Shown in pieces: positions 1 through 7,375 of a DNA stretch of 26,236 bases. This DNA comes from DAOUBA01 sp034432855 (GTDB lineage Bacteria > Chloroflexota > Anaerolineae > B4-G1), in NCBI GenBank assembly GCA_034432855.1, contig DAOUBA010000070.1, forward strand, positions 1-26,236, in the 5' to 3' direction. The translations under genes were made by a program, and so were the position numbers. The notes under the pieces were generated by a model that ran no database searches, was not told the DNA's origin, and saw nothing but the letters and a program-made list of their open reading frames with translations. Numbering within the stretch: position 1 is the stretch's first letter; every line of letters starts with the position of its first letter.

Positions 1-58
1 GTGACGTTTTTGCCGCCGCGCCGCCGTGAACCGGCGGCGCTGGGCGTGTCCCTTCCCA

Positions 59-81
59 GCACCGGCCCTTTAGGCCGGTGC
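59..81. repeat. GC-rich palindrome at left edge
   Basis: A perfect 9-base inverted repeat (GCACCGGCC / GGCCGGTGC) surrounds a five-base loop. Neither strand has a convincing T-run after it, so a terminator role for the minus-strand pair next to it, or for an unseen gene to the left, is possible but weak. Bases 1-136 otherwise show only further GC-rich palindromic sequence and no gene that I can support. Confidence 0.5.
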
Positions 82-136
82 GGGCGCTATTTTCGAACCT
101 GCGGGAGGGCAGGCTGAGCAATTACGTCTCTCGTAT

Positions 137-949
137 CTATGACGCGGCCAGCCCGCGAGCGATGGAGGCCAGGCAGGCCGGATCGTGCCACAGTGCCGTG
201 TCTATCTGGACGGCGACGGCACCTGCTTGCAAGAAGGCCAGCGCGTCTTCGAGGCTATGGATGCCCCCGCAGCCGATGAGGGGCAAGGACACGAGTTCGG
301 CCACGCCGCGCAAGGCGTGCAGGGCCAGCGGCAACACAAACGGCCCGTAGAGGCGTCCGCTGACGAAACGTCGGCGGGTTTCGCCCCACACTGTCCCGCG
401 TGGCGGCGCCGCGATAGTCAGGGCGTCGGCGCCGGCCTCGGCGGCCGGTTGACACAGGGCTGCACTTGCGGCCAGCGGCAGGCGCACGATGAGCGGCTGG
501 GTGGTGGCCGCACGGGCCGCGCGGATGATGGCCTCGGCTTCGCCGGGATCGGCGGTATCGGGCAGGCCAAGTTCGATGCCAGCAACCGCTTCGACGCCGG
601 AGAGCCGCCGGCAGCAAGATTCCGTCCCCTGAGGAGAGACGCCTGCCACGTGCACGATGACCGGTACGGGCGAGCGTGCCCACGTGCGAGCGTAGCGGCG
701 CACGACGGCGGCAACGCCGGGGTTCGCCAGTCCCGTGTGCACGAGCACGCCGCCGGGGAAGGGCAGCAGGCGCGGCGGTTCGGCTCCCTGGCGCGGCCCG
801 GCAGTGACCGGCCCGACGACAACCGCGCCCAATTCGGCTGTCCCGACCAGCCACGCGTACTCCGCGCCGAAGCCGAAGCATCCGGCGGCGGGCATCACGG
901 GATTTGCAAGCGCCAACCCGCTCTTGTGATGTGGAGCCAGTTCAATCAT
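137..949 (-). CDS. Dihydroorotate dehydrogenase-like (PyrD class 1B fold), catalytic motifs lost
   Basis: The 270-residue protein has the length and fold signature of class 1 dihydroorotate dehydrogenases, which are FMN enzymes of pyrimidine synthesis. The N-terminal NPVMPAAGCFGFG stretch (residues 16-28), the C-terminal GCGGIHSLEDALAFLQAGA block (226-244) and the AVQIDTA phosphate-loop region (246-252) are all recognisable. The usual substrate and catalytic motifs are not intact. The N-x-S-C-P-N segment that carries the active-site cysteine reads ELGLPDT (126-132). The usual FMN/orotate lysine is arginine in IVRLP (154-158). The asparagine-containing NT..GM region reads AAPPRGT. The gene lies 30 bases downstream of a PyrK-like gene, in the order seen for heterodimeric enzymes. 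It may act on another substrate, or it may be a divergent or decaying copy. The family call is firm; the reaction is unknown. Confidence 0.75.
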   Translation of the reverse strand: MIELAPHHKSGLALANPVMPAAGCFGFGAEYAWLVGTAELGAVVVGPVTAGPRQGAEPPRLLPFPGGVLVHTGLANPGVAAVVRRYARTWARSPVPVIVHVAGVSPQGTESCCRRLSGVEAVAGIELGLPDTADPGEAEAIIRAARAATTQPLIVRLPLAASAALCQPAAEAGADALTIAAPPRGTVWGETRRRFVSGRLYGPFVLPLALHALRGVAELVSLPLIGCGGIHSLEDALAFLQAGAVAVQIDTALWHDPACLASIARGLAAS

Positions 950-979
950 GGTTATCCTGGGGCAAACTGGCGGTCTGTC

Positions 980-1747
980 TTACCGTAACTCCAGCAGGTC
1001 GAACACCGGCCCGTCCTTGCAGGCCAGTTTGAATCCGTCTGCCACCCGCACGGCACAACCCTGGCATGCTCCCACGCCGCAGGCCAGCGGCGGTACGACC
1101 AATGCCTGGGCAAAGCGCGGGCCCGGACTCAGGCGCACGTGCTGCACGATGTCTGCCAACGTCGGGTAGATCGCCGCATCATCGGCAACACAGACGTAGT
1201 CGGCCCAACGTAGCAGATCGGGAAACAGGTCGAGCGCAGAGCCCGCGTGGCCTGCGGAACCATCGGCGGTGACGAGGTGTACTTCCAACGCCGGAGGCAG
1301 CAACTGCACGGGATAGAGGTCGGCGGCAGTCGGCGCGGTCAGGAGCAGCGTCGTGGAGACCTCGACGGCCTGCATTGCCGGGCCTTCACCGGCCCCGTCG
1401 GAGCGCAGGACGAGCGGAAGGAGCGCAGGCAGGTGGACGGAATCGGCGACCAGCAGCAGCCGCCGGGCCGCCGGGGGTATCTCGAACCCGCGCCCCAACG
1501 GCCCGATGAGGTTGACGCCGGCCCCGACCTGCAGGGCGGCGGCCGGGTGGTCATGCCGGACGAGCACTTCAAATGCTTCACTGTCCAGGCGCGCGGGAAA
1601 GAGTGGTGTGCGCAGATAGCCGCCCAGATCGGACAGCACGAAGCGTCCTGCCGTCAATCGGGGGGCAATCGCCGGAGCATTCAGGGCAAGCCGCACGAAG
1701 GGGCCGCTCTCGCCCATGTCTGTTACGAACGCAAATGTCTCTACCAT
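980..1747 (-). CDS. PyrK-like electron-transfer subunit with [2Fe-2S] cluster
   Basis: This 255-residue protein resembles the electron-transfer subunit of class 1B dihydroorotate dehydrogenase. The C-terminal [2Fe-2S] site is complete: Cys223, Cys228, Cys231 and Cys243, with the family's CGVGAC and DGPVF context. IGPLGRGF (81-88) is also conserved. The FAD-binding R-x-(Y/I)-S box is replaced by LRTPLFP (45-51), and the glycine-rich NAD loop is replaced by VADSVHLPALL (100-110), so flavin and NAD binding are doubtful. The ATG at 1747 was chosen because homology begins there; the open frame continues upstream only by running antisense through the neighbouring response regulator. A good promoter (1800-1828) puts the transcript start near 1793. 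It forms an operon with the PyrD-like gene downstream. Confidence 0.75.
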   Translation of the reverse strand: MVETFAFVTDMGESGPFVRLALNAPAIAPRLTAGRFVLSDLGGYLRTPLFPARLDSEAFEVLVRHDHPAAALQVGAGVNLIGPLGRGFEIPPAARRLLLVADSVHLPALLPLVLRSDGAGEGPAMQAVEVSTTLLLTAPTAADLYPVQLLPPALEVHLVTADGSAGHAGSALDLFPDLLRWADYVCVADDAAIYPTLADIVQHVRLSPGPRFAQALVVPPLACGVGACQGCAVRVADGFKLACKDGPVFDLLELR

Positions 1748-1799
1748 CGAGCCTCGGGTTGTAACTGCGCAAGTACGGGCGAGGTATGAAAGCGTGGCT

Positions 1800-1828
1800 A
1801 CTATGCCACAGACACTGCTTTGTGTCAA
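1800..1828 (-). promoter_or_regulatory. Sigma-70-type promoter for the pyrK-like operon
   Basis: Read on the minus strand, TTGACA (1828-1823), a 17-base spacer and CATAGT (1805-1800) form a near-consensus promoter. The predicted start is about 1793, giving a leader of roughly 46 bases to the ATG at 1747. Its -35 box overlaps that of the divergent promoter for the response regulator. Confidence 0.65.
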
Positions 1829-1848
1829 GCCGTCATTGTGTGTATAAT
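1820..1848 (+). promoter_or_regulatory. Promoter of the response regulator, probably leaderless
   Basis: TTGTGT (1820-1825), a 17-base spacer and a perfect TATAAT (1843-1848) point to transcription starting near 1855. The most likely start codon is the ATG at 1856, so the mRNA would have essentially no leader. The -35 box shares 1823-1825 with the opposing promoter, so the two polymerases should compete for the site. Confidence 0.6.
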
Positions 1849-1855
1849 GGGGATG

Positions 1856-2539
1856 ATGGACGTGCTGCGCATCCTGTTGGTAGATGATCACCTGCTGTTC
1901 CGCAAAGGGCTGGCCCGGTTGCTGGAGGCCCAACCCGATTTCCAGGTCGTCGGGGAGGCGGCGGATGGGCTGGAGGCGGTCGAACAGACGCAGCGGCTGC
2001 ACCCGGACGTGGTGCTGATGGATGTGCGTATGCCTGCTTGCGATGGGCTGGAAGCGACCCGCCGCATCAAGACCCAGATGCCGGAAGTGCGTGTGGTGAT
2101 GCTGACAGTCTCCGAGGACGAGGGCGACCTGGTCGCTGCGGCGCGCGGTGGGGCCGATGGTTATCTGCTCAAGGACCTGCAGCCGGAGGTGCTCTTCCGG
2201 CAATTGCGCAGGCTGAAGTCGGGAGAGACCCCCATCGCGCAGGCACTCACCGGCAAACTGTTCCATCAACTGGCGCAGCAGAGACGGCTGGCCGCTCGAC
2301 CGATGGAAGCCGCCGCGCTCTCGGCGCGCGAGCGCGAGGTCCTGGCGCTGATCGTGATGGGGTACTCTAACCCGGAGATCGCCATCGAACTCGGCATTGC
2401 CCGCAATACGGTGAAGAACCACCTGCGCAGCATCATCGCCAAACTGGGGGTCAAGAACCGCGCCCAGGCGGCGGCTTACGCTGTGAGCCATGGGCTGGTC
2501 CATTTGCCGGAAGATCAGGCCAGCCCTGTGACCAGATAA
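1856..2539 (+). CDS. NarL/FixJ-family response regulator
   Basis: A DNA-binding response regulator of about 227 residues. The receiver domain occupies residues 1-120, with the acidic pair Asp10/Asp11, phosphoacceptor Asp56 (LMDVRMP), Thr84 and Lys106 (YLLKD) all in place. A LuxR-type helix-turn-helix follows at about 155-215 (LSAREREVLALI, then NTVKNHLRSIIAKL). No histidine kinase gene is adjacent, so it is an orphan here. Of the in-frame starts (TTG 1820, ATG 1847, 1853, 1856), the last fits both the domain start and the promoter. It ends 24 bases before the lipoate-ligase gene on the same strand, so read-through into that operon is likely. Whether it regulates the lipoyl genes or the divergent pair is inference. 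Confidence 0.88.
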   Translation: MDVLRILLVDDHLLFRKGLARLLEAQPDFQVVGEAADGLEAVEQTQRLHPDVVLMDVRMPACDGLEATRRIKTQMPEVRVVMLTVSEDEGDLVAAARGGADGYLLKDLQPEVLFRQLRRLKSGETPIAQALTGKLFHQLAQQRRLAARPMEAAALSAREREVLALIVMGYSNPEIAIELGIARNTVKNHLRSIIAKLGVKNRAQAAAYAVSHGLVHLPEDQASPVTR

Positions 2540-2563
2540 TCGGGCAGGGGAGATGAGTTGACG

Positions 2564-4135
2564 ATGCCAACCTGGCGTTTATTGGACACCGGGCCGCGCC
2601 CGGCGGCGGAGAATATGGCGCTGGACGAAGTGGTGCTGACGGCGCGCAGCCGTAATGTTGTGCCGAATACGCTCCGCTTCTTGCAGTTTTCTCCCCGCTG
2701 TACTCTCGTCGGCTACCACCAGGCGGTGGAGCAAGAGATTCGCGTCTCCTATTGCCGCGAGCATGGCATCGAGATCAACCGCCGGCTCACCGGCGGCGGC
2801 GGGCTCTTCTGGGACGAGAGCCAGTTGGGATGGGAGGTTTTCGCTTCGCAGGACGATCCTGCTTTCCCCCGCCGCATCGAAGCGCTCTACGAACGGATGT
2901 GCCAGGGCGCGATACGCGGTCTGGAAAAGTTGGGGGTGAAGGCCGCTTTTCGCCCCAAAAACGACATTGAAGTGCGAGGGCGCAAGATCTCCGGCACTGG
3001 CGGCACCAGTATGGACGGCGCGTTCCTCTTCCAGGGCACACTGCTGGTGGACTTTGATGTGGATGCGATGCTGCGCGCCCTGCGCATCCCCACCGAGAAA
3101 CTGAAGGACAAAGAGATAGCCTCGGTGAAGGAGCGCGTCACCTGCCTGGCCTGGGAACTGGGCGTCGCGCCCCCCCTGGGGCAGATCAAAACCGCGTTGG
3201 TGGAAGGCTTCGCCGAGGTGTTTGGTGTGTGGTTCGAGCCGGAGCCGTTGACGCCCTTTGAAGGGGAATTGCTGGCCCGGCGGTTGCCCTACTTTCAGTC
3301 GGAGGAGTGGATATACGGCGTGCGCCGGCCGCTCTCTCAGCGCGGTGAACTGCGCGCGGTGTACAAGAGTCCCGGCGGGCTGATCCGCGTCGCGCTCGTG
3401 GTAGACATGCACGCGCGTCGCATCCGCGAGGCGTTCATCACTGGCGATTTCTTCGCCTATCCGCGGCGCGCTATTCTCGATCTGGAGGCACGGCTCAAGG
3501 GTGCGCCAGCCGAGCGGGGGGCGGTGCAGGACATCGTCGAAGCGTTCTTTGCCACGCAAGAGGCTTGTATCCCCGGCGTCGCTGTCGCCGATATGGTGCG
3601 CACGTTGAGCGAGGCGCTGGAAAAGGCCGCTTATATCGAGTACAATATCCGCCCCGAAGAAGTGAACACTGTCTTTTCTGTCGTCAAGCCGCTGCCAGAG
3701 ATCACCTCCTGTCCGGTGTTGCTCCTGCCCTATTGCGCCAAACTCCCTACTTGCGAGTACCGCTACCGGGAGGGTTGCAGCCGGTGTGGCGAGTGTTGTA
3801 TCAGCGACGCCTACCACCTGGCTGAGAAGTACGGCCTGACCCCTGTCACCATTCAGAATTATGAGATGCTGGAAGAGACGCTGGAACGTCTGAAACTCGA
3901 GGGCGTCCCGGCATTCGTGGGTAGTTGCTGCGAGCCGTTCTACGCCAAACATCGTGACGATTTTGAACGCATTGGCCTGCCCGGTATCCTGGTTGACGTG
4001 GACAATACCACCTGTTATGATTTGGGCCGCGAAGAGGATGCCTACGCCGGGCGCTTTGAGAAGCAGACTTTTCTCAATCTCGGCCTTTTGGAGCGGGTCG
4101 TGGCTCGCGTGGCACCGCGCGCAGGGGAGCGATAG
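2564..4135 (+). CDS. Lipoate/octanoate-protein ligase (A+B domains) fused to DUF116
   Basis: A three-part protein of about 523 residues. Residues 1-250 are a lipoate-protein ligase A domain with RRLTGGGG (73-80) and the catalytic lysine Lys141 in GRKISGTG. Residues from about 255 to 350 match the ligase accessory (LplB-like) domain. Residues 382-523 are a DUF116 domain with ten cysteines, including LPYC, CSRCGECC (405-412), SCC (455-456) and TTCYD. The ligase should attach octanoate or lipoate to carrier proteins. DUF116 has no established role; its cysteines suggest an Fe-S cluster. The gene heads a compact operon with a FAD oxidoreductase and two radical SAM proteins, the composition of the sLpl(AB)-LipS1/LipS2 pathway. 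GGGGAG at 2547-2552 could serve a TTG at 2558 or the ATG at 2564; I prefer the ATG. Confidence 0.88.
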   Translation: MPTWRLLDTGPRPAAENMALDEVVLTARSRNVVPNTLRFLQFSPRCTLVGYHQAVEQEIRVSYCREHGIEINRRLTGGGGLFWDESQLGWEVFASQDDPAFPRRIEALYERMCQGAIRGLEKLGVKAAFRPKNDIEVRGRKISGTGGTSMDGAFLFQGTLLVDFDVDAMLRALRIPTEKLKDKEIASVKERVTCLAWELGVAPPLGQIKTALVEGFAEVFGVWFEPEPLTPFEGELLARRLPYFQSEEWIYGVRRPLSQRGELRAVYKSPGGLIRVALVVDMHARRIREAFITGDFFAYPRRAILDLEARLKGAPAERGAVQDIVEAFFATQEACIPGVAVADMVRTLSEALEKAAYIEYNIRPEEVNTVFSVVKPLPEITSCPVLLLPYCAKLPTCEYRYREGCSRCGECCISDAYHLAEKYGLTPVTIQNYEMLEETLERLKLEGVPAFVGSCCEPFYAKHRDDFERIGLPGILVDVDNTTCYDLGREEDAYAGRFEKQTFLNLGLLERVVARVAPRAGER

Positions 4136-5215
4136 GTGGGCGCGGTCGAGCGAGTAGATGTGCTGGTGGTCGGGGCGGGGCCCGCCGGGAGCACGGCCGC
4201 CCGCGTCGCTGCAGCGGAGGGGGTGCGGGTGTTGGTGGTCGAGCAGCGCCCCGTCGTCGGTGTGCCGGTGCAGTGCGCCGAATACGTGCCGCTGCAGATC
4301 GCCGGCCACGTTTCCCTGCCCGAGCGTTGCATTGCCCAGCGCATCCGTACACTGTGTACGCATCTGCCAGATGGCGAGATCGTAGAGACCCCCGCGGCCG
4401 GCTATGTCCTCGACCGCGTCTTGTTCGACAAGGCGTTGGCCGTCGCTGCCTGCCGGGCGGGCGCCGAAATATGGACCGGCGCGCGTGCATGGCGTTTCAC
4501 GCCTCACGCATCAGGCCTTACAGTCGAGGTAAAACGCGGGGCGCGGGTGGAAGCCGTCGAGTGTCGCGTCTTGATCGGAGCGGATGGCCCGCGCTCGACC
4601 GTGGGCCGCTGGGCCGGCCAGGTCAACGCCGAGTTCATTGATGCCGTGCAAGTGGAAGTCCTCCTGCACGCGCCTCAGGAATCCACCCACGTCTACTTCG
4701 ATCCTGCCTGCCGGGGCGGTTATGGATGGCTCTTCCCCAAAGGGGAGACGGCCAACGTGGGCGTGGGGGTCAGCCGGAGGATGGGCGGCGATCCGCAAGA
4801 GGCGCTGGCGCATCTTCTGGAGCGGGTGGGAATCAAGGAAGGCGCGATTATCGGCCGCACCGCCGGGCGGGTGCCGGCCGGCGGCCCCGTGGCGAGCATC
4901 CGCCTGGGGAACGTGCTCCTGGCGGGCGACGCCGCCGGTCATACCCATCCGGTCACCGGCGCGGGTATCGCTTCTGCCATCGTCGGCGGAGAACTCGCCG
5001 GCAAAGCTGCTGCGCAGGCCGTCCAGACTGATAGCCTGGCAGCCCTGGACGAATACGAGAGGGAGTGGGAAGCGTTTATGGGCGGTCCGCTGCGTCACGC
5101 CCTGGACAAACGGCGCTATCTCGACCGACACTGGAGCGATGACCCGCCAATGCTAAGCAGTGTCGTCCGCAAGACCTGGGTCGCTTTCAAGGAATACGGT
5201 CGCCGCGAAACGTAG
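4136..5215 (+). CDS. Geranylgeranyl-reductase-family FAD oxidoreductase (LipT-like)
   Basis: A 359-residue FAD-dependent oxidoreductase. The N-terminal Rossmann motif VVGAGPAGS (11-19) is followed by an acidic/basic VEQRP turn. YVLDR near residue 90, the LIGADGPRSTVG block and the second FAD motif LLAGDAAGHTHPVTGAGI are typical of the geranylgeranyl reductase family. The GTG start follows the upstream stop codon with no gap and has GGGGAG six bases before it, so the two genes are translationally linked. Members of this family (called LipT) accompany sLpl(AB) and LipS1/LipS2 genes in other genomes. A role in supplying electrons to the lipoyl synthase is therefore likely, but it is not shown by sequence alone. 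An isoprenoid-reducing role is the alternative. Confidence 0.82.
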   Translation: MGAVERVDVLVVGAGPAGSTAARVAAAEGVRVLVVEQRPVVGVPVQCAEYVPLQIAGHVSLPERCIAQRIRTLCTHLPDGEIVETPAAGYVLDRVLFDKALAVAACRAGAEIWTGARAWRFTPHASGLTVEVKRGARVEAVECRVLIGADGPRSTVGRWAGQVNAEFIDAVQVEVLLHAPQESTHVYFDPACRGGYGWLFPKGETANVGVGVSRRMGGDPQEALAHLLERVGIKEGAIIGRTAGRVPAGGPVASIRLGNVLLAGDAAGHTHPVTGAGIASAIVGGELAGKAAAQAVQTDSLAALDEYEREWEAFMGGPLRHALDKRRYLDRHWSDDPPMLSSVVRKTWVAFKEYGRRET

Positions 5216-5218
5216 AAT

Positions 5219-5267
5219 GTATTGCGTATTGCGTGTTGCGTGACGGAATACGCAATACGGAACACGC
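5219..5267. repeat. Inverted clusters of a GTATTGC-type heptamer
   Basis: The gap between the oxidoreductase and the first radical SAM gene holds tandem heptamers GTATTGC, GTATTGC, GTGTTGC followed by their inverted counterparts. GTATTGCGTATT (5219-5230) pairs perfectly with AATACGCAATAC (5247-5258), and GCGTGTT (5231-5237) with AACACGC (5261-5267). The two pairings interleave rather than nest. It looks like one copy of a dispersed intergenic repeat family. It lies within a transcribed operon, just before the GAGGAG ribosome site (5273-5278). Confidence 0.7.
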
Positions 5268-5285
5268 GCCTCGAGGAGAGCATGC

Positions 5286-6335
5286 ATGGAAAGCCCAGAA
5301 TACGTCCAAACCAGTCTGGCGGCGTCTATGGCCCTGGGATACCGCCCGGCCCTGTTTCGCCGCAACGCCCGTCTGACCGGGTTGAATCTTCTCGTGACCT
5401 ATGAGGATGGCTGCGTGGGCCGCTGCGCCTATTGCGGCCTCAATAGCCAGCGAGAGGTGGAGCCGGAAAAGCGCACCTTCATCCGCGTCAACTGGCCGAC
5501 CGTCCCCCTGGACGATGTCATCGCCCGCCTGAATCGGGACGACGGCCAGTTGTGCCGCGTGTGCGTCGGCATGATCACTCACCGCCGCGCTTTTGACGAT
5601 ATGAACACGATTATCCGCCGCTTCCGGGAAGAGAGCGACCGCCCGATCAGCGCCCTCATCGCCCCGACACTCATCCGCGATCTCAGTCGTCTGGCCGGGG
5701 TCAAGGCTGCCGGTGCGGACATGGTGGGAGTGGCTATAGATGCGGCCACGCCGGAACTGTTCGCACGCTGGCGCGGCGCGGGCGTGCGGGGACCCCACGA
5801 TTGGGAGCACTACTGGGCCACGGTGGCGGAGGCTGTCCGTCTCTTCGGGCGCTTCAAGGTGGGCGTCCATCTCATCGTCGGACTGGGCGAGACGGAGCAG
5901 GAGATGATCGCTACGATCCAGCGCGCCCACGATCTGGGCGCTCACACGCACCTTTTCTCCTTCTTCCCCGAAGGCGGCACGGTGATGGATGACTATCCTC
6001 AGCCTTCCTACGGGCAGTATCGGCGCGTGCAATTGGCCCGTTATATCATCAATCGCGAGCATGGTCGCTACGAACAGATGGAGTTCAACGAGGCCGGGCA
6101 GGTTGTAGATTTTGGTATCCCCACCGCCGAGTTGATCCGCTTTGGCGAGCCTTTTATGACCTCCGGCTGTCCCGGCCCCGACGGCTGCGTTGCCTGCAAT
6201 CGGCCCTTCGGCAACGAGCGAGCCGGCCAGCCGATGCGCAATTATCCCTTCCCGCCCGAGCCGGAAGATATCGAACTGATCTGCTACCAGTTGCGTGAGT
6301 ATACGGACGGCCGATACTCCGGAGACAGGCGTTGA
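5286..6335 (+). CDS. Radical SAM protein, probable lipoyl synthase component (LipS1/LipS2 type)
   Basis: A 349-residue radical SAM enzyme. The cluster motif is Cys43-x3-Cys47-x2-Cys50 (CVGRCAYC). A second cysteine group near the C-terminus, Cys295-x5-Cys301-x2-Cys304 (CPGPDGCVAC), could hold an auxiliary Fe-S cluster that is sacrificed for sulfur, as expected of a sulfur-inserting enzyme. Cys90 and Cys93 form another pair. It starts at ATG 5286 with GAGGAG seven bases upstream. It lies between the LipT-like gene and a second radical SAM gene whose start overlaps its stop. That context supports one half of the two-protein lipoyl synthase described in Thermococcus and in sulfur-oxidising bacteria. 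I cannot tell from the sequence whether it is LipS1 or LipS2. Biotin-synthase-like labels would be a mis-annotation here, as no biotin genes are near. Confidence 0.75.
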   Translation: MESPEYVQTSLAASMALGYRPALFRRNARLTGLNLLVTYEDGCVGRCAYCGLNSQREVEPEKRTFIRVNWPTVPLDDVIARLNRDDGQLCRVCVGMITHRRAFDDMNTIIRRFREESDRPISALIAPTLIRDLSRLAGVKAAGADMVGVAIDAATPELFARWRGAGVRGPHDWEHYWATVAEAVRLFGRFKVGVHLIVGLGETEQEMIATIQRAHDLGAHTHLFSFFPEGGTVMDDYPQPSYGQYRRVQLARYIINREHGRYEQMEFNEAGQVVDFGIPTAELIRFGEPFMTSGCPGPDGCVACNRPFGNERAGQPMRNYPFPPEPEDIELICYQLREYTDGRYSGDRR

Positions 6336-7375
6336 CCGAGAGCGAAACCCTGTTTCACAGCCCCTGGGAAGAGTTGCAGGCCGCTGCCTGGGAGGTGCGC
6401 CGGCGCCATCACCCGGCCGAATTGGCGTTCGCCGTTCCCGGCGTCAAGCGGTACACGACCGAGCACTATTGCAACACGCCGTATCGCTTCGCCAGCATCA
6501 GTCTGACCGGCCGGCGCTGCGTGCTGCGGTGCGAGCATTGCCGGGGGCGCCTGCTCGCCGGGATGTTGCCTGCCCCGACTCCCGATGCGTTGCTCGCCGT
6601 AGGCCGGCGGTTGCTAGAGCAGGGTTGCGAAGGCATTCTCCTGAGCGGCGGCGCCGAAGCCGACGGCGCGCTCCCCATCCGCCCGTTCCTACCCGTCGTC
6701 GCCCGCCTCAAGGAATGGGGGCTGCGGATTCTCGTGCACACAGGCCTCCTGGACCGTGAGACAGCAGCCGGCTTGAAGGCCGCCGGAGTAGATCAGGTGC
6801 TCTTTGACGTCGTCGGCGACGCGGCGACCATTCGTCAGGTGCTTCACCTGGATCGTTCGCCAGACGACTATGCCGCAACCCTGGCGCTGCTCCGTGAGTT
6901 GGGGGTGCCGGTCGCCCCGCACATCGTCATCGGCCTGCACTTTGGCCAATTGCGCGGCGAACTGATGGCGCTGGAGATGATCCGTCGCGTGGGGGCTGCC
7001 GTGATCGTGCTCGTTGTCCTGCGCCCGCTGCCCCGCACGCCGATGGCGGGCTTGCCGGGGGTGGCCCCGGAGGCTGTGGGACGGCTGGCGGCGGTGGCCC
7101 GCTTGCTGAATCCGACCATCCCTCTTGCCCTGGGCTGCGCCCGCCCGGCCGGGCCGGCCAGAATGGAGATCGAGCGGCGGGCTGTATTGGCCGGCGTCAA
7201 CGGCGTCGCCTATCCCGATCCCGCCACTGTCCGTCTGGCCGATGAATTGGGACTTCAGGTCTCGTTTGTCGAAAATTGCTGCACGTTGACCGTCCGCCCT
7301 GGCATGTTGCAGCGAGATGCCCGTTGGAGTACAATATCGAGGTGTGGTTGTCCTGACATGAATCAAGGAGGTTGA
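6332..7375 (+). CDS. Second radical SAM protein, probable LipS1/LipS2 partner
   Basis: A 347-residue radical SAM protein with Cys63-x3-Cys67-x2-Cys70 (CVLRCEHC), a glycine-rich LLSGGAEADG SAM-contact segment and a predicted half to three-quarter barrel. Extra cysteines lie at residue 47, in ENCC and in a terminal CGC. The TTG start at 6332 overlaps the previous stop codon (TTGA), with GGAGA a few bases upstream, so the pair is translationally coupled and expected in equal amounts. Two unlike radical SAM proteins side by side behind an A+B-domain lipoate ligase is the hallmark of the LipS1/LipS2 system, in which each protein is thought to insert one sulfur into octanoyl-protein. Assignment of S1 versus S2 is left open. 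The last 25 residues overlap an internal promoter for the next gene. Confidence 0.72.
   Translation: MTESETLFHSPWEELQAAAWEVRRRHHPAELAFAVPGVKRYTTEHYCNTPYRFASISLTGRRCVLRCEHCRGRLLAGMLPAPTPDALLAVGRRLLEQGCEGILLSGGAEADGALPIRPFLPVVARLKEWGLRILVHTGLLDRETAAGLKAAGVDQVLFDVVGDAATIRQVLHLDRSPDDYAATLALLRELGVPVAPHIVIGLHFGQLRGELMALEMIRRVGAAVIVLVVLRPLPRTPMAGLPGVAPEAVGRLAAVARLLNPTIPLALGCARPAGPARMEIERRAVLAGVNGVAYPDPATVRLADELGLQVSFVENCCTLTVRPGMLQRDARWSTISRCGCPDMNQGG
7307..7335 (+). promoter_or_regulatory. Internal promoter for the monooxygenase-dehydrogenase pair
   Basis: TTGCAG (7307-7312), a 17-base spacer and TACAAT (7330-7335) lie inside the 3' end of the second radical SAM gene. Transcription would start near 7342, ahead of an AAGGAGG ribosome site at 7365-7371. 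This would uncouple the next two genes from the lipoyl operon. Confidence 0.5.

Noticed and set aside
1748..2503. Minus-strand open frame running upstream of the PyrK-like gene (507 codons in all)
   Set aside because: The extra 252 codons lie antisense to the response regulator and have no family resemblance; PyrK similarity begins at the ATG at 1747.
2579..4507. Long minus-strand open frame of 642 codons opposite the lipoate ligase
   Set aside because: It is the mirror of a well-supported GC-rich gene, with histidine- and arginine-rich wording typical of antisense frames.
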